From Mycobacterium sp. DL440 (lineage in GTDB: Bacteria; Actinomycetota; Actinomycetes; Mycobacteriales; Mycobacteriaceae): DNA of 64,000 nucleotides. A program made the position numbers and the translations under genes. This document shows, one piece after another, positions 42,418 through 50,764 of this stretch. The DNA lies in contig NZ_CP050191.1 of assembly GCF_011745145.1 (NCBI RefSeq), positions 833,991 to 897,990 on the forward strand, given 5' to 3'. Below the pieces are notes generated by a model. It had not been told where the DNA came from. It saw only the letters and a list, made by a program, of their open reading frames with translations, and did not search any database. The number at the start of each line of letters is the position of its first letter. Within the stretch, counting starts at the first letter, position 1.

Positions 42418-42511
42418 CCGCGTGCGGTGACATCAGGTCGATCGGTGAAGTTCTCAATATGGCAAAGGTATCCCGCGCAGCGCGGGGGCCCCTTGAGCGA
42501 GGAGGCGACGT

Positions 42512-43927
42512 ATGGGTGAGACGCAGGACAAGGTACTGGTCTTCTCGGCCGATGGGCATGCCGGGGCGAAACGGATGGCGGACTACCTGCCCTACTTCGA
42601 CCCGGATGTCCGCGACACCGTCAAGGACCTGCTGACCGAGGAGGAGCAGGCCTATCGACGAATGCTGGCTCCGGATTTCAGTTCCGGGCCGCGCGAGGAG
42701 CCGGCGCCCGAGTTGGACCCGCGATGGGCATCTGCATTCCCGGACCGCTTCGGCGGCTGGGACATCGGCGTACGTATGGAACAGCTGGACCGCGAAGGCG
42801 TCGCTGGCGAGATGTTGGTACCGGGTCACCAATTCGCGTCACTGCCATTGTTCAGTGTGGTGAACAAGCCCTTCGAGGCGAATTTGCGCGATGCCGGGAT
42901 GCGGGCGTATCACCGGTGGCTGGCCGACTTCATGTCCGGCGGCGACGGTCGGCTCTACGGAATGGCGGACCCGGGTACATGCCACGACATCGATGCCTCC
43001 GTTCGCGAATTGCATTGGGCGCGTCAGAACGGCTACGTCAGCGTGGGTGTGCCCGGCATCATCGAGGACCCCGCACTGCCGTCCATCGTCAGTGATCACT
43101 ACGAACCATTCTGGAAGGCTTGCGTCGACCTCGACTTCACACTCGCAGTGCATGCCGGGTGGGGATTCCCGCAGGGTCGCTATCAGGAGTTCATCTCTGC
43201 GTTCGTGGCCACTCACCTTGGCGGTGCGGAGGCAAGCCAGATGATGGCCGCTCAGCAGCGACTCGACGAAGAGGCCCGCGAAGCGCTGCAGAAGGAATTC
43301 GCGGAGTCCCCGGCGTCGCCGTTCCGGTTGGACTACGGTCCGCGTCGGTTGCTCTGGCAATTGATGATCGGCGGAGTGTTCGACCGGTACCCACAGTTGC
43401 GGTTCGTTCTGACCGAGGTTCGTTCGGATTGGCTGCCGACCACGCTGAAGATCCTCGACTCCTGGTACGACCAGCGCGATACCCCGCTGAAGATGCGCCC
43501 GAGCGAATACTGGGAGCGCCACTGCTTTGCCACCCCGTCGTCGATCCACAAGGTCGAGGTCGAGGCCCGCGACGACATCGGCGTGAATCGGTTGATGCTG
43601 GGAATCGACTACCCGCATCCGGAAGGCATGTGGCCCGACACGTGGAACTGGATCAAGGTGGCGTTCGACGGTGTTCCGGAGGGAGAGGCGCGAAAGATTT
43701 TGGGGGAGAACGCACTACGTGCCTTCCCGGTGGACGGCGAGCACCTGCGTGCGGTGGCAGACCGGATCGGTCCGGATCCGCGCGACCTGTTGATCGGCGG
43801 TGACGCGGTGCCGACCGAACACGTCGAGCATTACCACCGGCGGGGTGGATTCCTGCGGCCCACCGAACGGGTCGATCAAGACGCGGTTCTTCGGTTCGCG
43901 GACGAGGATCTTCAGCTCGCCCCGTGA
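42512..43927 (+). CDS. Amidohydrolase_2-family metal-dependent hydrolase/decarboxylase
   Basis: 471 residues, ATG after gcgaggaggcgacgt. Metal and active-site text: VFSADGHAGA (N-terminal DGH), LAVHAGWGFPQG, FVLTEVRSDWLPTTL and LMLGIDYPHPEG. It is about 90 residues longer than the member at 28919, mainly from an insertion after the N-terminal strand and a C-terminal tail. Reaction not assignable. It is under the TetR/palindrome promoter and ends at the strong hairpin at 43967. Confidence 0.86.
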   Translation: MGETQDKVLVFSADGHAGAKRMADYLPYFDPDVRDTVKDLLTEEEQAYRRMLAPDFSSGPREEPAPELDPRWASAFPDRFGGWDIGVRMEQLDREGVAGEMLVPGHQFASLPLFSVVNKPFEANLRDAGMRAYHRWLADFMSGGDGRLYGMADPGTCHDIDASVRELHWARQNGYVSVGVPGIIEDPALPSIVSDHYEPFWKACVDLDFTLAVHAGWGFPQGRYQEFISAFVATHLGGAEASQMMAAQQRLDEEAREALQKEFAESPASPFRLDYGPRRLLWQLMIGGVFDRYPQLRFVLTEVRSDWLPTTLKILDSWYDQRDTPLKMRPSEYWERHCFATPSSIHKVEVEARDDIGVNRLMLGIDYPHPEGMWPDTWNWIKVAFDGVPEGEARKILGENALRAFPVDGEHLRAVADRIGPDPRDLLIGGDAVPTEHVEHYHRRGGFLRPTERVDQDAVLRFADEDLQLAP

Positions 43928-43966
43928 GTTGATACCAGGATCCAAGGCGGTGCTGCGCAACAGTCG

Positions 43967-44008
43967 GTCCGGGAACGTGATATCGCCGATGACGTCACGT
44001 TCCCGGAC
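43967..44008. terminator. Strong hairpin between convergent genes (probable bidirectional terminator)
   Basis: A perfect 14-nt inverted repeat, GTCCGGGAACGTGA / TCACGTTCCCGGAC, encloses a 14-nt loop in the 121-base gap between the rightward amidohydrolase and the leftward NMO-like gene. No U-tract follows, which is common for GC-rich actinobacterial terminators. Confidence 0.75.
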
Positions 44009-44048
44009 TGCACGGCCGATCAGTGCGCGGTGCTGGCGCGACGCAACC

Positions 44049-44981
44049 TCAACCGACGTACTGTCGCTCCAGCTCCGCGACAAGATCCGCCACCGTGGGG
44101 ACATCGGCGATGCCTGCGACGCCGTGACCACCGCTGAAGACCATCCGCCAGGGCTTGATGTGGCGGGGAATGGTGGGGCGGCGCCTGGTATCCAGGGGCG
44201 GTAGATTCTCGGGATCCAACCCGTGCTCCAGTAGTGAGGGCCGAAGAAAGCTGCCCGAGATGCCGCAGATGGCGTCTGTCCAGACGACGTCGGCGAGATC
44301 CGCCCTGACCAGCATGCGCTTGTGGTCCTCGTGCACACCCGATTCTTCGGTGGCGATGAAAAGCGTTCCCATGCAGGCCATATCGGCACCGAGCGCCAGT
44401 GCGGCACGGATACCCCCGCCGGTGCATACGCCCCCGGCCACCTGGATGAGACCGTCGAAGAAGCTGCGAACGCGTGGCGCAAAAGCCATCGGCGAGAGAT
44501 TGCCGCCGAGACCGCCGGCACCGGCGCACACCAGCATCAACCCATCGACACCCGCTGCGACGGCCCGTTCGGCCTGCGCCACAGACACGGCATCGTGGAT
44601 CACGATGCCACCCCAATCATGCACCTGGGCAACGACATCGGAGGGATCGCCGACATTGGTCGTGATGATCTGAACGTTATGACGCCGGCAGAGATCGATC
44701 TCTTGCATGAGCAGCTCGGCGGGCTTTGCGCGCGACACATTGATGTTGACCGCATACGGCGCAGGTGCTGACCCGGTGCGGTCAGCGTGATGACGAAGCG
44801 AGGAGTCAATGCCCTCCAGCCACTGGCCCAGGCCGGTGTCCTTCCACGCGTTGTGCGTGGGAAAGCAGCCCATCACCCCGGCGCGACAGCAGGCGGTGAC
44901 CAGTTCCGATGTCGATGCGATCGACATCGGAGCGGCCATTAGCGGCAGCCGCAACCGGTCCAGCAGCTCGGCCTTGTCCAC
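44049..44981 (-). CDS. Nitronate-monooxygenase/2-nitropropane-dioxygenase-family flavoprotein
   Basis: 310 residues, GTG 44981. TIM-barrel FMN protein with LPLMAAPMSIASTSELVTAC at the start, VQIITTNVGDPSDVVAQV, GGIVIHDAVSVAQAERAV and LMLVCAGAGGLGGNLSP, then GGICTGGGIRAALALGADMACMGTLF (phosphate site). Members include nitronate oxidases and enoyl reductase-like FMN enzymes (FabK-type). It ends a leftward five-gene operon beginning at the P450 at 48413, 9 bases after the SDR stop. Confidence 0.83.
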   Translation of the reverse strand: MDKAELLDRLRLPLMAAPMSIASTSELVTACCRAGVMGCFPTHNAWKDTGLGQWLEGIDSSLRHHADRTGSAPAPYAVNINVSRAKPAELLMQEIDLCRRHNVQIITTNVGDPSDVVAQVHDWGGIVIHDAVSVAQAERAVAAGVDGLMLVCAGAGGLGGNLSPMAFAPRVRSFFDGLIQVAGGVCTGGGIRAALALGADMACMGTLFIATEESGVHEDHKRMLVRADLADVVWTDAICGISGSFLRPSLLEHGLDPENLPPLDTRRRPTIPRHIKPWRMVFSGGHGVAGIADVPTVADLVAELERQYVG

Positions 44982-44990
44982 CTCGGCGGC

Positions 44991-45914
44991 CTACCCTCCG
45001 AGACGGAGCCCCGTATTGCGGGTGCCGAACACATCGGTAGCCATTATCGCGCCCAACTTCTGCGCATCCCAGCGCTTTTGACCGTTGGATACCGAGGCGA
45101 CCGGATGCCAGCCCTTGAGCAGCTGAAGGTTCTCACCCATCGCGCGAATAACCTGGCCGCTGATGTGACCAGCCTCAGGGCTGGCCAGCCACGCCACCAC
45201 CGGGGAGCCCAGCGACGGGTCCTTCGGATCGAAATCGTCCTCGGCGCGTTCGTCGGGTTCGATCGCTGCCGCAGCTCCGGGCATAGAGGCCGACATCCGG
45301 GTACGGCCGCCGGGACTGATCGCGTTCACGGTGGCGCCGATCGACGCCAGCTCCAGGCTCAGGGCCTGGGTCAGCCCCACGATGGCGGCCTTGGCGGTGC
45401 TGTAGTTGGTCTGACCGAAATGACCGTGCAGCCCCGCGCCGGACGTGGTGTTGATGATGCGGCCGTACACCTTTCCGCCCGACTCCTTGGACTCTGTGCG
45501 CCACTTGCGGGCGACGGCCCGGCTGGTGAGCCAGCTGCCCCGGACATGCACCCGCATCACCAGGTCGAAATCGTCGACGGTCATGTTCCAGATCGCCTTG
45601 TCCCGCACGATGCCGGCATTGTTGACCACGATGTCCAACCGGCCCAGCTGTGAGTAAGCACGTTCCACGGCGAGGTCCACCTGTTCCTCATCGCCGACAT
45701 CGCTGAAGTCCGAAACTGCCTTGCCACCACGGCCTTCGATGATCTGCACCACCTCGTCGGCCACTTTGCCGGTGCCCTCCCCGGACAGGCTGGTTCCGAG
45801 GTCGTTGACGATCACGGTGGCGCCGTGTTTGGCCAGCTCCAGGGCGTGGCCGCGGCCGATGCCGTGGCCGGCCCCGGTCACCAGGGCCACCTTGCCGTCG
45901 AGTAGTCCAGTCAT
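44991..45914 (-). CDS. SDR of the multifunctional-enzyme type (3-hydroxyacyl-CoA dehydrogenase-like)
   Basis: 307 residues with TGAGHGIGRGHALELAKHGA, the long VNDLGTSLSGEGTGKVADEV insertion typical of peroxisomal MFE-2/17-beta-HSD4 dehydrogenase domains, VVNNAGIVRD, TTSGAGL and YSTAKAAI. It would oxidise a 3-hydroxyacyl-CoA in beta-oxidation. The C-terminal 60 residues after the SDR core are extra. It overlaps the DUF35 gene by four bases. Confidence 0.88.
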   Translation of the reverse strand: MTGLLDGKVALVTGAGHGIGRGHALELAKHGATVIVNDLGTSLSGEGTGKVADEVVQIIEGRGGKAVSDFSDVGDEEQVDLAVERAYSQLGRLDIVVNNAGIVRDKAIWNMTVDDFDLVMRVHVRGSWLTSRAVARKWRTESKESGGKVYGRIINTTSGAGLHGHFGQTNYSTAKAAIVGLTQALSLELASIGATVNAISPGGRTRMSASMPGAAAAIEPDERAEDDFDPKDPSLGSPVVAWLASPEAGHISGQVIRAMGENLQLLKGWHPVASVSNGQKRWDAQKLGAIMATDVFGTRNTGLRLGG

Positions 45915-46336
45915 GCGTGCTCCTCGCTAGGGGTGAAGATAGTCAGATACGGGCTGTCCGGGTCGTTCTCATCGACGGGCCGGAACACCGCGGTAACAGG
46001 CATGTCAACTCGAAGGCTCTGTGGGTCAGCACCTTCGATGGTCGTCATCAGCCGTGGGCCCTCCGTCAATTCCACGATTGCCGCGACGTAGGGCAGTCGC
46101 TCCTTGAACGGTGCCAGGTCGTTCACGTACACCGTCGAATACGTATAAAGCGTTCCGGTGCCGTTGGCCGCGAACGGATGTACGTCCTCGCTCCAGCAAT
46201 ACGGGCAGAACGGCCGCGGATAGTGGTGGACCTTGCTGCACGCGGTGCATTGGGCGATCAGTAACCGGCCGTCGCGCGCGGCCTTCCAGTACGGCGCGCT
46301 GGCCGGGTCGATGGTGGGAATGTCCGCTCGGGTCAT
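45911..46336 (-). CDS. DUF35 OB-fold/zinc-ribbon protein
   Basis: 141 residues from ATG 46336 (two GTG codons just upstream are alternatives). SAPYWKAARDGRLLIAQC is the N-terminal helix, zinc ligands CTAC...CPYC, then the OB fold (GTLYTYSTVYVNDLAPFKER; PYVAAIVELTEGPRL). DUF35 proteins normally pair with a thiolase-fold subunit, but no thiolase is encoded beside this one; the only one in the window is at 30060. It is flanked tightly by the ECH and SDR genes. Confidence 0.85.
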   Translation of the reverse strand: MTRADIPTIDPASAPYWKAARDGRLLIAQCTACSKVHHYPRPFCPYCWSEDVHPFAANGTGTLYTYSTVYVNDLAPFKERLPYVAAIVELTEGPRLMTTIEGADPQSLRVDMPVTAVFRPVDENDPDSPYLTIFTPSEEHA

Positions 46337-46338
46337 GG

Positions 46339-47142
46339 TCACCACCCGGTGAATTCGGTCGGACGCTTCTCGACGAATGCCTGCACGCCCTCCTTGGAGT
46401 CGTGCGAATACGACTGAATTTCCTGCGCCATCGCCTCGGCGACGAAGGCTCCGGCGCGGTCGGTGTCGAGGGAGTCGTTGAGCAGCCGTTTAGTGAACGC
46501 GATCGCCGTAGTGGGCGCGGTGGCCAGCCGGCCGGCGAAATCGGCAACCGTGGCATCGAGCGCATCGGCCGAAACCACCCGGTTCACCAGGCCGAGGCCA
46601 AAAGCCTCGGTAGCGGTGAGCTTCTCACCGAAGAACGCCAACTCCTTGGCCTTCTGCATGCCGATCCGTCGCGGCAGCAGGTAACAGCCGCCGCCGTCGA
46701 CCACCAATCCACGTTTGGCGAAAGATTCGGCAAAGTAGGCAGTTTCGGTGGCAATGACCAGATCGGAGGCATACACCAGGTGCGCTCCGACACCGGTAGC
46801 CGCGCCCTGCACCGCGGCGATCACCGGTTTGTTGCAGTCCAACACGCTGGCCACCAGCTTCTGGGCGCCGTTCATGATGCGCCGCATCGGGTCCATGACC
46901 CGCTTCTCCACCGTGGCGCGGCGGTCGGCGAGTGAGCCGACATCGGCACCGGCGCAGAAGTGTTTGCCATTGGCGCGCAGAACGACCACGCGCACCTTGT
47001 CGTCGGCATCCGCAGCAGTCAGCAACGCGATCAAGGTATCGCGGTCATCGGGGCGCACCGCGTTGGCCGATTCTGGACGATTGAGGGTGATGGTCAGGAC
47101 GCCATCGGTGGTGTCGGACAGCACTGAAGGTGGGGTGTTCAT
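46339..47142 (-). CDS. Enoyl-CoA hydratase/isomerase family protein
   Basis: Crotonase of 267 residues: GVLTITLNRPESANAV, KHFCAGADVGSLAD (oxyanion hole), AAVQGAATGVGAHLVYASDL and KRGLVVDGGGCYLLPRRIG. The position of the usual catalytic Glu (xxPE/xxDG) is Asp in VVDGGG, as in some mycobacterial EchA proteins. ATG overlaps the P450 stop (ATGA). It would hydrate or isomerise the enoyl-CoA oxidised by the SDR downstream. Confidence 0.88.
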   Translation of the reverse strand: MNTPPSVLSDTTDGVLTITLNRPESANAVRPDDRDTLIALLTAADADDKVRVVVLRANGKHFCAGADVGSLADRRATVEKRVMDPMRRIMNGAQKLVASVLDCNKPVIAAVQGAATGVGAHLVYASDLVIATETAYFAESFAKRGLVVDGGGCYLLPRRIGMQKAKELAFFGEKLTATEAFGLGLVNRVVSADALDATVADFAGRLATAPTTAIAFTKRLLNDSLDTDRAGAFVAEAMAQEIQSYSHDSKEGVQAFVEKRPTEFTGW

Positions 47143-48413
47143 GGGGTGTATGTCGCCTTGAGGTGTTTGATGCCGTTGACGAAGTTCGACCTCAGCATGA
47201 CGGGCTCGCCGACCGAGGTGATGTCAGGATAACGGTCGTAGAGCATTTTGAATGCGACGTTGAGCTCGAGCCGCGCCAGATGCGCGCCCAAGCAGAAGTG
47301 CGGCCCGGGTCCCCCAAAGGCGATGTGGTTGTTCGGCTTTCGGGTGATGTCGAAGAGCTCCGGCTCAGCGAACACGTCTGGGTCGCGGTTGGCGGCGGGA
47401 TACCAGAGGACAACCTTGTCACCGGCGCTAAAGGTATGAGTGACGTGTCCATCGGCGTTGGTCAGCGTTACGCCCTCGCGGGTGACGGTGCGGCGCATGT
47501 GGATCACCGGACTGGCATATCGCAGGATCTCCTCGATCGCGGGTGAGGCCAGATCGTCGTAGTCCGCCAGCAGCCGATCCCGCTGTTCCGGATGCGCGCT
47601 GAGGATCAGCAAGCCATGCGTGAGAGCGTTGCGGGTGGTCTCGTTACCAGCGCCGATGAGCAGGATGAAGAACTTGGCCAGTTCCTGGGGAGTCAGATTT
47701 TCCTCGCCGGAGGTGACCAGCTTGCTGATGACGTCGTTGCGGGGGCTTGCGATGCGGTCCTCTGCAATACTTTTCAGCAAATCGATCAGGTGCTCGCTGG
47801 TTTCCGTTACGGCTGTCTCGATGCCCGTGATGCTCTGGTCCGGTACGTATTCGGGATCGGAGGCACCGAGCACCACATTGGTGGCGTGCAGGATGAACTG
47901 CTCGTGCTCGCGCGGCACGCCCAGCATGTTGTCGATGATGCGCAGCGGCAGCAGCGTGGCGAAGGAGGAGACGAAGTCGCACTCACCAGAGCGCGGCATC
48001 TCCTCGAGGATCTCGACAGTTGTCTCCTGCACGAGGGCACGCATTTCGGAGAGGATGCGCGGGGTGAATCCACGGGAGACGATCTTGCGGAGACGCATGT
48101 GCTCGGGGTCGTCCATGTCGATGATGGACCCGCGGTATTCACGCATCTCGGCCGTCTGGTCGAAAATCTGGGTGCCCTGCCCCGAGCAGAAGTCTTCCGG
48201 CCGCCGGCTGATCTGAGCGACGTCGCGGTGCGAGCCGACGGCCCAGAATCCGCGCACCCGCGGGGACTCGGGCCGACTGGTCCGGACGAACACCGGGCGG
48301 CCGACATCTCGCAGCTGCCGGTAGAGCTCGCTGCGGTCGGCCGGACGCTCCTGCCACCACTGCAGGTCGATCAGCGGGGCGAACTGCTGTTCATCGATGT
48401 CGATCGGACTCAC
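47139..48413 (-). CDS. Cytochrome P450
   Basis: 424 residues from GTG 48413; the open frame continues upstream but that part is antisense to the oxidoreductase gene and not P450-like. I-helix ILLIGAGNETTRNALTHG, ExxR EEILRYASP, heme loop AFGGPGPHFCLGAHLAR with Cys374. The GNETT I-helix and PHFCLG loop recall CYP124/125-like sterol/fatty-acid omega-hydroxylases, an inference. It heads the leftward P450-ECH-DUF35-SDR-NMO operon and has a TGGCACTAGTGTCA box 12 nt upstream. Confidence 0.9.
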   Translation of the reverse strand: MSPIDIDEQQFAPLIDLQWWQERPADRSELYRQLRDVGRPVFVRTSRPESPRVRGFWAVGSHRDVAQISRRPEDFCSGQGTQIFDQTAEMREYRGSIIDMDDPEHMRLRKIVSRGFTPRILSEMRALVQETTVEILEEMPRSGECDFVSSFATLLPLRIIDNMLGVPREHEQFILHATNVVLGASDPEYVPDQSITGIETAVTETSEHLIDLLKSIAEDRIASPRNDVISKLVTSGEENLTPQELAKFFILLIGAGNETTRNALTHGLLILSAHPEQRDRLLADYDDLASPAIEEILRYASPVIHMRRTVTREGVTLTNADGHVTHTFSAGDKVVLWYPAANRDPDVFAEPELFDITRKPNNHIAFGGPGPHFCLGAHLARLELNVAFKMLYDRYPDITSVGEPVMLRSNFVNGIKHLKATYTP

Positions 48414-48424
48414 AACACGAATTC

Positions 48425-48438
48425 TGGCACTAGTGTCA
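48425..48438. promoter_or_regulatory. TGGCACTAGTGTCA inverted box (P450 promoter)
   Basis: It lies 12 nt before the P450 GTG in the divergent P450/Gfo region. With its flank (AATTCTGGCACTAGTGTCA) it closely matches the box at 55330 (AATTCTGGCATTGATGTCA) before the ALDH gene. Confidence 0.6.
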
Positions 48439-48552
48439 CTTTTTAGCAATGCTGGGGTGCATGTGTATCTGGCCCGTTGTGCCGAATATCTGCGTGTTGA
48501 TAAGTCAAGTGATCTAACATGCGTGTCCATATTGGACGAGGTAAGGAGAACT

Positions 48553-49647
48553 ATGGCGGACCAGACGCCGAAGCGGGTTGGCATCATCGGGGTCGGTTGG
48601 GGTGCGCATGTGCAGGTACCCGGCTTCCGGGCGGCGAAGGGCTTTGAGCCGGTCGCACTCTGTGCACGCACGCCTGACCGACTGGAACGCGTGGCCGCCA
48701 AGCTGGGGATCGAGGAGACCTCCACCGATTGGCAGTCGTTCGTGACTCGCGACGACCTCGATGTCATCTCGGTCGCGACGCCCACTGTCCTGCATCGTGA
48801 TATGACGCTGGCCGCCTTGGCGGCGGGCAAGCCTGTGCTATGTGAGAAGCCGCTTGCCGGTGACCTCGATGCAGCGCGCGAGATGGTGCAAGCCGCCGCC
48901 GAGTCAAACCTGCCCACCGCCTGCTGTTTTGAGAACCGGTGGAATCCGGACTGGTTGGCCGTCGCCGACCAGGTGCGATCGGGTTTTCTGGGCACGCAGT
49001 ATCTGGCGCGAGTCAGCCGCAGCGCGTCGTACTGGCACCCAAGCCACCCGTTGCAGGCCGATTGGATGTACGACCGGGGCCAGGGTGGCGGATATCTGGC
49101 CGGGATGCTGGTTCACGACCTGGATTTCCTCTGCAGCGTACTGGGCAAGCCGGTGTCGGTGTGCGCCGAGGTACGTACGAGCGATCCGGTGCGGGAACGC
49201 CCCGATGGCACGACGCTGAACATCACCGCCGATGACACCGCGGCACTGTTGATGCGGATGGAATCCGGGGTGACTGCGGTACTGAGCGTTTCAGTTATGG
49301 GTGCCCACGCCGATCATTACCGGCTGGAGTTGTTCGGCTCTGGCGGCACCATCATCGGCGACGGCGACCTTCGCTCCGCCGCGTACTCGGCAGGCTTGGC
49401 CGCCGAGGACGGACTGAGCTCGCTGACGGTGGACGACCGCGAACCGGCGCATCCCGAGAAGCTACCAACTGGTCTGGCCGGACATGCGAGCCGGGCGATG
49501 GCACTGATGCTTGAGGACTGGCTGCCTGCCTTCGACGGTGCGCCCAGTTCGGCGGCGACCTTCGAGGACGGGCTGCTCTCGCTCGCGGTGATCGACGCTG
49601 CGCACCGCTCCGCCGAAGGCGGGGGCTGGGAGCCCGTCCGGACCTGA
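48553..49647 (+). CDS. Gfo/Idh/MocA-family oxidoreductase
   Basis: 364 residues from ATG 48553 (gtaaggagaact). N-terminal Rossmann domain KRVGIIGVGWGAHVQ, VISVATPTVLHRD, and the family signature KPVLCEKPLAGDLDAA with the catalytic-pocket Lys; a C-terminal alpha/beta substrate domain (ADWMYDRGQGGGYLAGMLVH). NAD(P)-dependent, usually on sugars, inositols or cyclic alcohols. It is divergent from the P450 operon and shares its TGTCA-box region. Confidence 0.88.
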   Translation: MADQTPKRVGIIGVGWGAHVQVPGFRAAKGFEPVALCARTPDRLERVAAKLGIEETSTDWQSFVTRDDLDVISVATPTVLHRDMTLAALAAGKPVLCEKPLAGDLDAAREMVQAAAESNLPTACCFENRWNPDWLAVADQVRSGFLGTQYLARVSRSASYWHPSHPLQADWMYDRGQGGGYLAGMLVHDLDFLCSVLGKPVSVCAEVRTSDPVRERPDGTTLNITADDTAALLMRMESGVTAVLSVSVMGAHADHYRLELFGSGGTIIGDGDLRSAAYSAGLAAEDGLSSLTVDDREPAHPEKLPTGLAGHASRAMALMLEDWLPAFDGAPSSAATFEDGLLSLAVIDAAHRSAEGGGWEPVRT

Positions 49648-49660
49648 ACGGCCTGGCCGG

Positions 49661-50494
49661 TTACTTGACTGTCAGGCCGGCGTCGACGGGTAGCGTGACA
49701 CCGGTGACGTACCGGCCCGACTCTCCGCACAGGTAGAGCACGGCTTCGCTGATATCGCTGACGTCGACGACCGGGACGTCGAGCAGGTTTTGCATCGTCT
49801 CGCCGAATTCCGGGTGCTCCATGGCGAACTGCATGAACTGTTCGTTGATCACCATCGGGCTTGCGACACCGGTCGGGTGGATCGAGTTCACCCGAATGTT
49901 TCGCTCTGCCAGGGTGTTCGCATAGAAGCGCATCAGGCCCACGACGCCGTGCTTGGCCGCGGCGTAGCCCGCGATGCCGTGGTTCTTGGTGCTCATCCGG
50001 GCACCGCCCGCGCGTAATCCCGCAGAGGAACTCGTGATGACGATGGCGCCCCCGCCGTCGTGGGCGAGCAGTGCAGGTAGGGCCGCCTCGATGGTGAAGT
50101 AGACACCGTTGAGCATGACGTTGATTGCATCGAGATAGGCCGTGACCTGGTCGGCTTTATCTCCGATTATCGGCATGATGCCTGCATTGGCGAGCACGAA
50201 GTCCAAGCGGCCCAATTGCGCCACGCCATCAGCCACAATTGCTGAGAGCCGCTCCAGATCGCGGACGTCGGCTTGTTCGGCAACGATGCGGCGGCCGGTC
50301 TTCTCCACCAGATTGACCGTCTCGTCCAGGTCTTCCGGAGTCGCCATGGGGTATGCGACAGAATTGATCTGGTCGCACAGGTCGACCGCGATGATATCGG
50401 CGCCCTCGTCGGCCATGCGTACCGCGTGCGAGCGGCCCTGGCCGCGTGCTGCACCTGTGATGAAGGCGACCTTGCCTTCTAAACGACCGGCCAT
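49661..50494 (-). CDS. Mycofactocin-coupled-type SDR
   Basis: 277 residues beginning MAGRLEGKVAFITGAARGQG followed by RSHAVRMADEGADIIAVDLC, with the insertion TPEDLDETVNLVEKTGRR that marks mycofactocin-coupled SDRs. VLANAGIMP, ITSSSAGL and YAAAKHGV are the active-site segments. It would oxidise an alcohol and hand electrons to mycofactocin; no mft biosynthesis genes lie in the window. It is the third gene after P450 and ferredoxin, suggesting that it oxidises the P450's product. Confidence 0.9.
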   Translation of the reverse strand: MAGRLEGKVAFITGAARGQGRSHAVRMADEGADIIAVDLCDQINSVAYPMATPEDLDETVNLVEKTGRRIVAEQADVRDLERLSAIVADGVAQLGRLDFVLANAGIMPIIGDKADQVTAYLDAINVMLNGVYFTIEAALPALLAHDGGGAIVITSSSAGLRAGGARMSTKNHGIAGYAAAKHGVVGLMRFYANTLAERNIRVNSIHPTGVASPMVINEQFMQFAMEHPEFGETMQNLLDVPVVDVSDISEAVLYLCGESGRYVTGVTLPVDAGLTVK

Positions 50495-50569
50495 TGGTAT
50501 TTCTCCTATTCGAGGGATATCAGTAGGGGAGGGAAGCGAACGGTATTGTCACCCAATGGAAGTGAGCGC

Positions 50570-50764
50570 CTAGTCTGCGGCGGAAATGGCCCCTTCGGGG
50601 CAGATTCGCAGCGCTTCGTGGGCCTGCTGCTCGTTACCGTCGGGCACGGTGCCGCCGTCGATGACATGCCCGTACCCCTGGTCATCGTCGACGAACAGGT
50701 CTGGTGCGTAGGCGTAGCACAGGCCATGCCCTGTGCATACCGCTTCGTTGAGAGACAGCTTCAT
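50570..50764 (-). CDS. [3Fe-4S]-type ferredoxin, P450 redox partner
   Basis: 64 residues with the mycobacterial P450-ferredoxin pattern C10-x2-H13-x2-C16 and C55-P. A histidine takes the place of the fourth ligand Cys, so a [3Fe-4S] cluster is expected. ATG overlaps the P450 stop by one base (TGATG), indicating obligate co-production. It probably carries electrons to the P450 at 50764-51960 and possibly to the two others in the window. Confidence 0.92.
   Translation of the reverse strand: MKLSLNEAVCTGHGLCYAYAPDLFVDDDQGYGHVIDGGTVPDGNEQQAHEALRICPEGAISAAD

Noticed and set aside
42472..42486. CCCGCG-CAG-CGCGGG hairpin before the amidohydrolase as a riboswitch or attenuator
   Set aside because: The stem is only 6 bp and GC-rich stems of this size are common in this composition; no leader peptide or anti-terminator structure is visible.
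43715..44521. Minus-strand open frame spanning the amidohydrolase end, the hairpin and the NMO region
   Set aside because: It crosses the convergent hairpin, is antisense to the amidohydrolase, and the NMO-like protein with FMN motifs is in another frame of the same strand.
48414..48995. N-terminal extension of the P450 frame at 47139
   Set aside because: The upstream text is antisense to the Gfo/Idh gene and not P450-like; GTG 48413 gives a normal P450 length.
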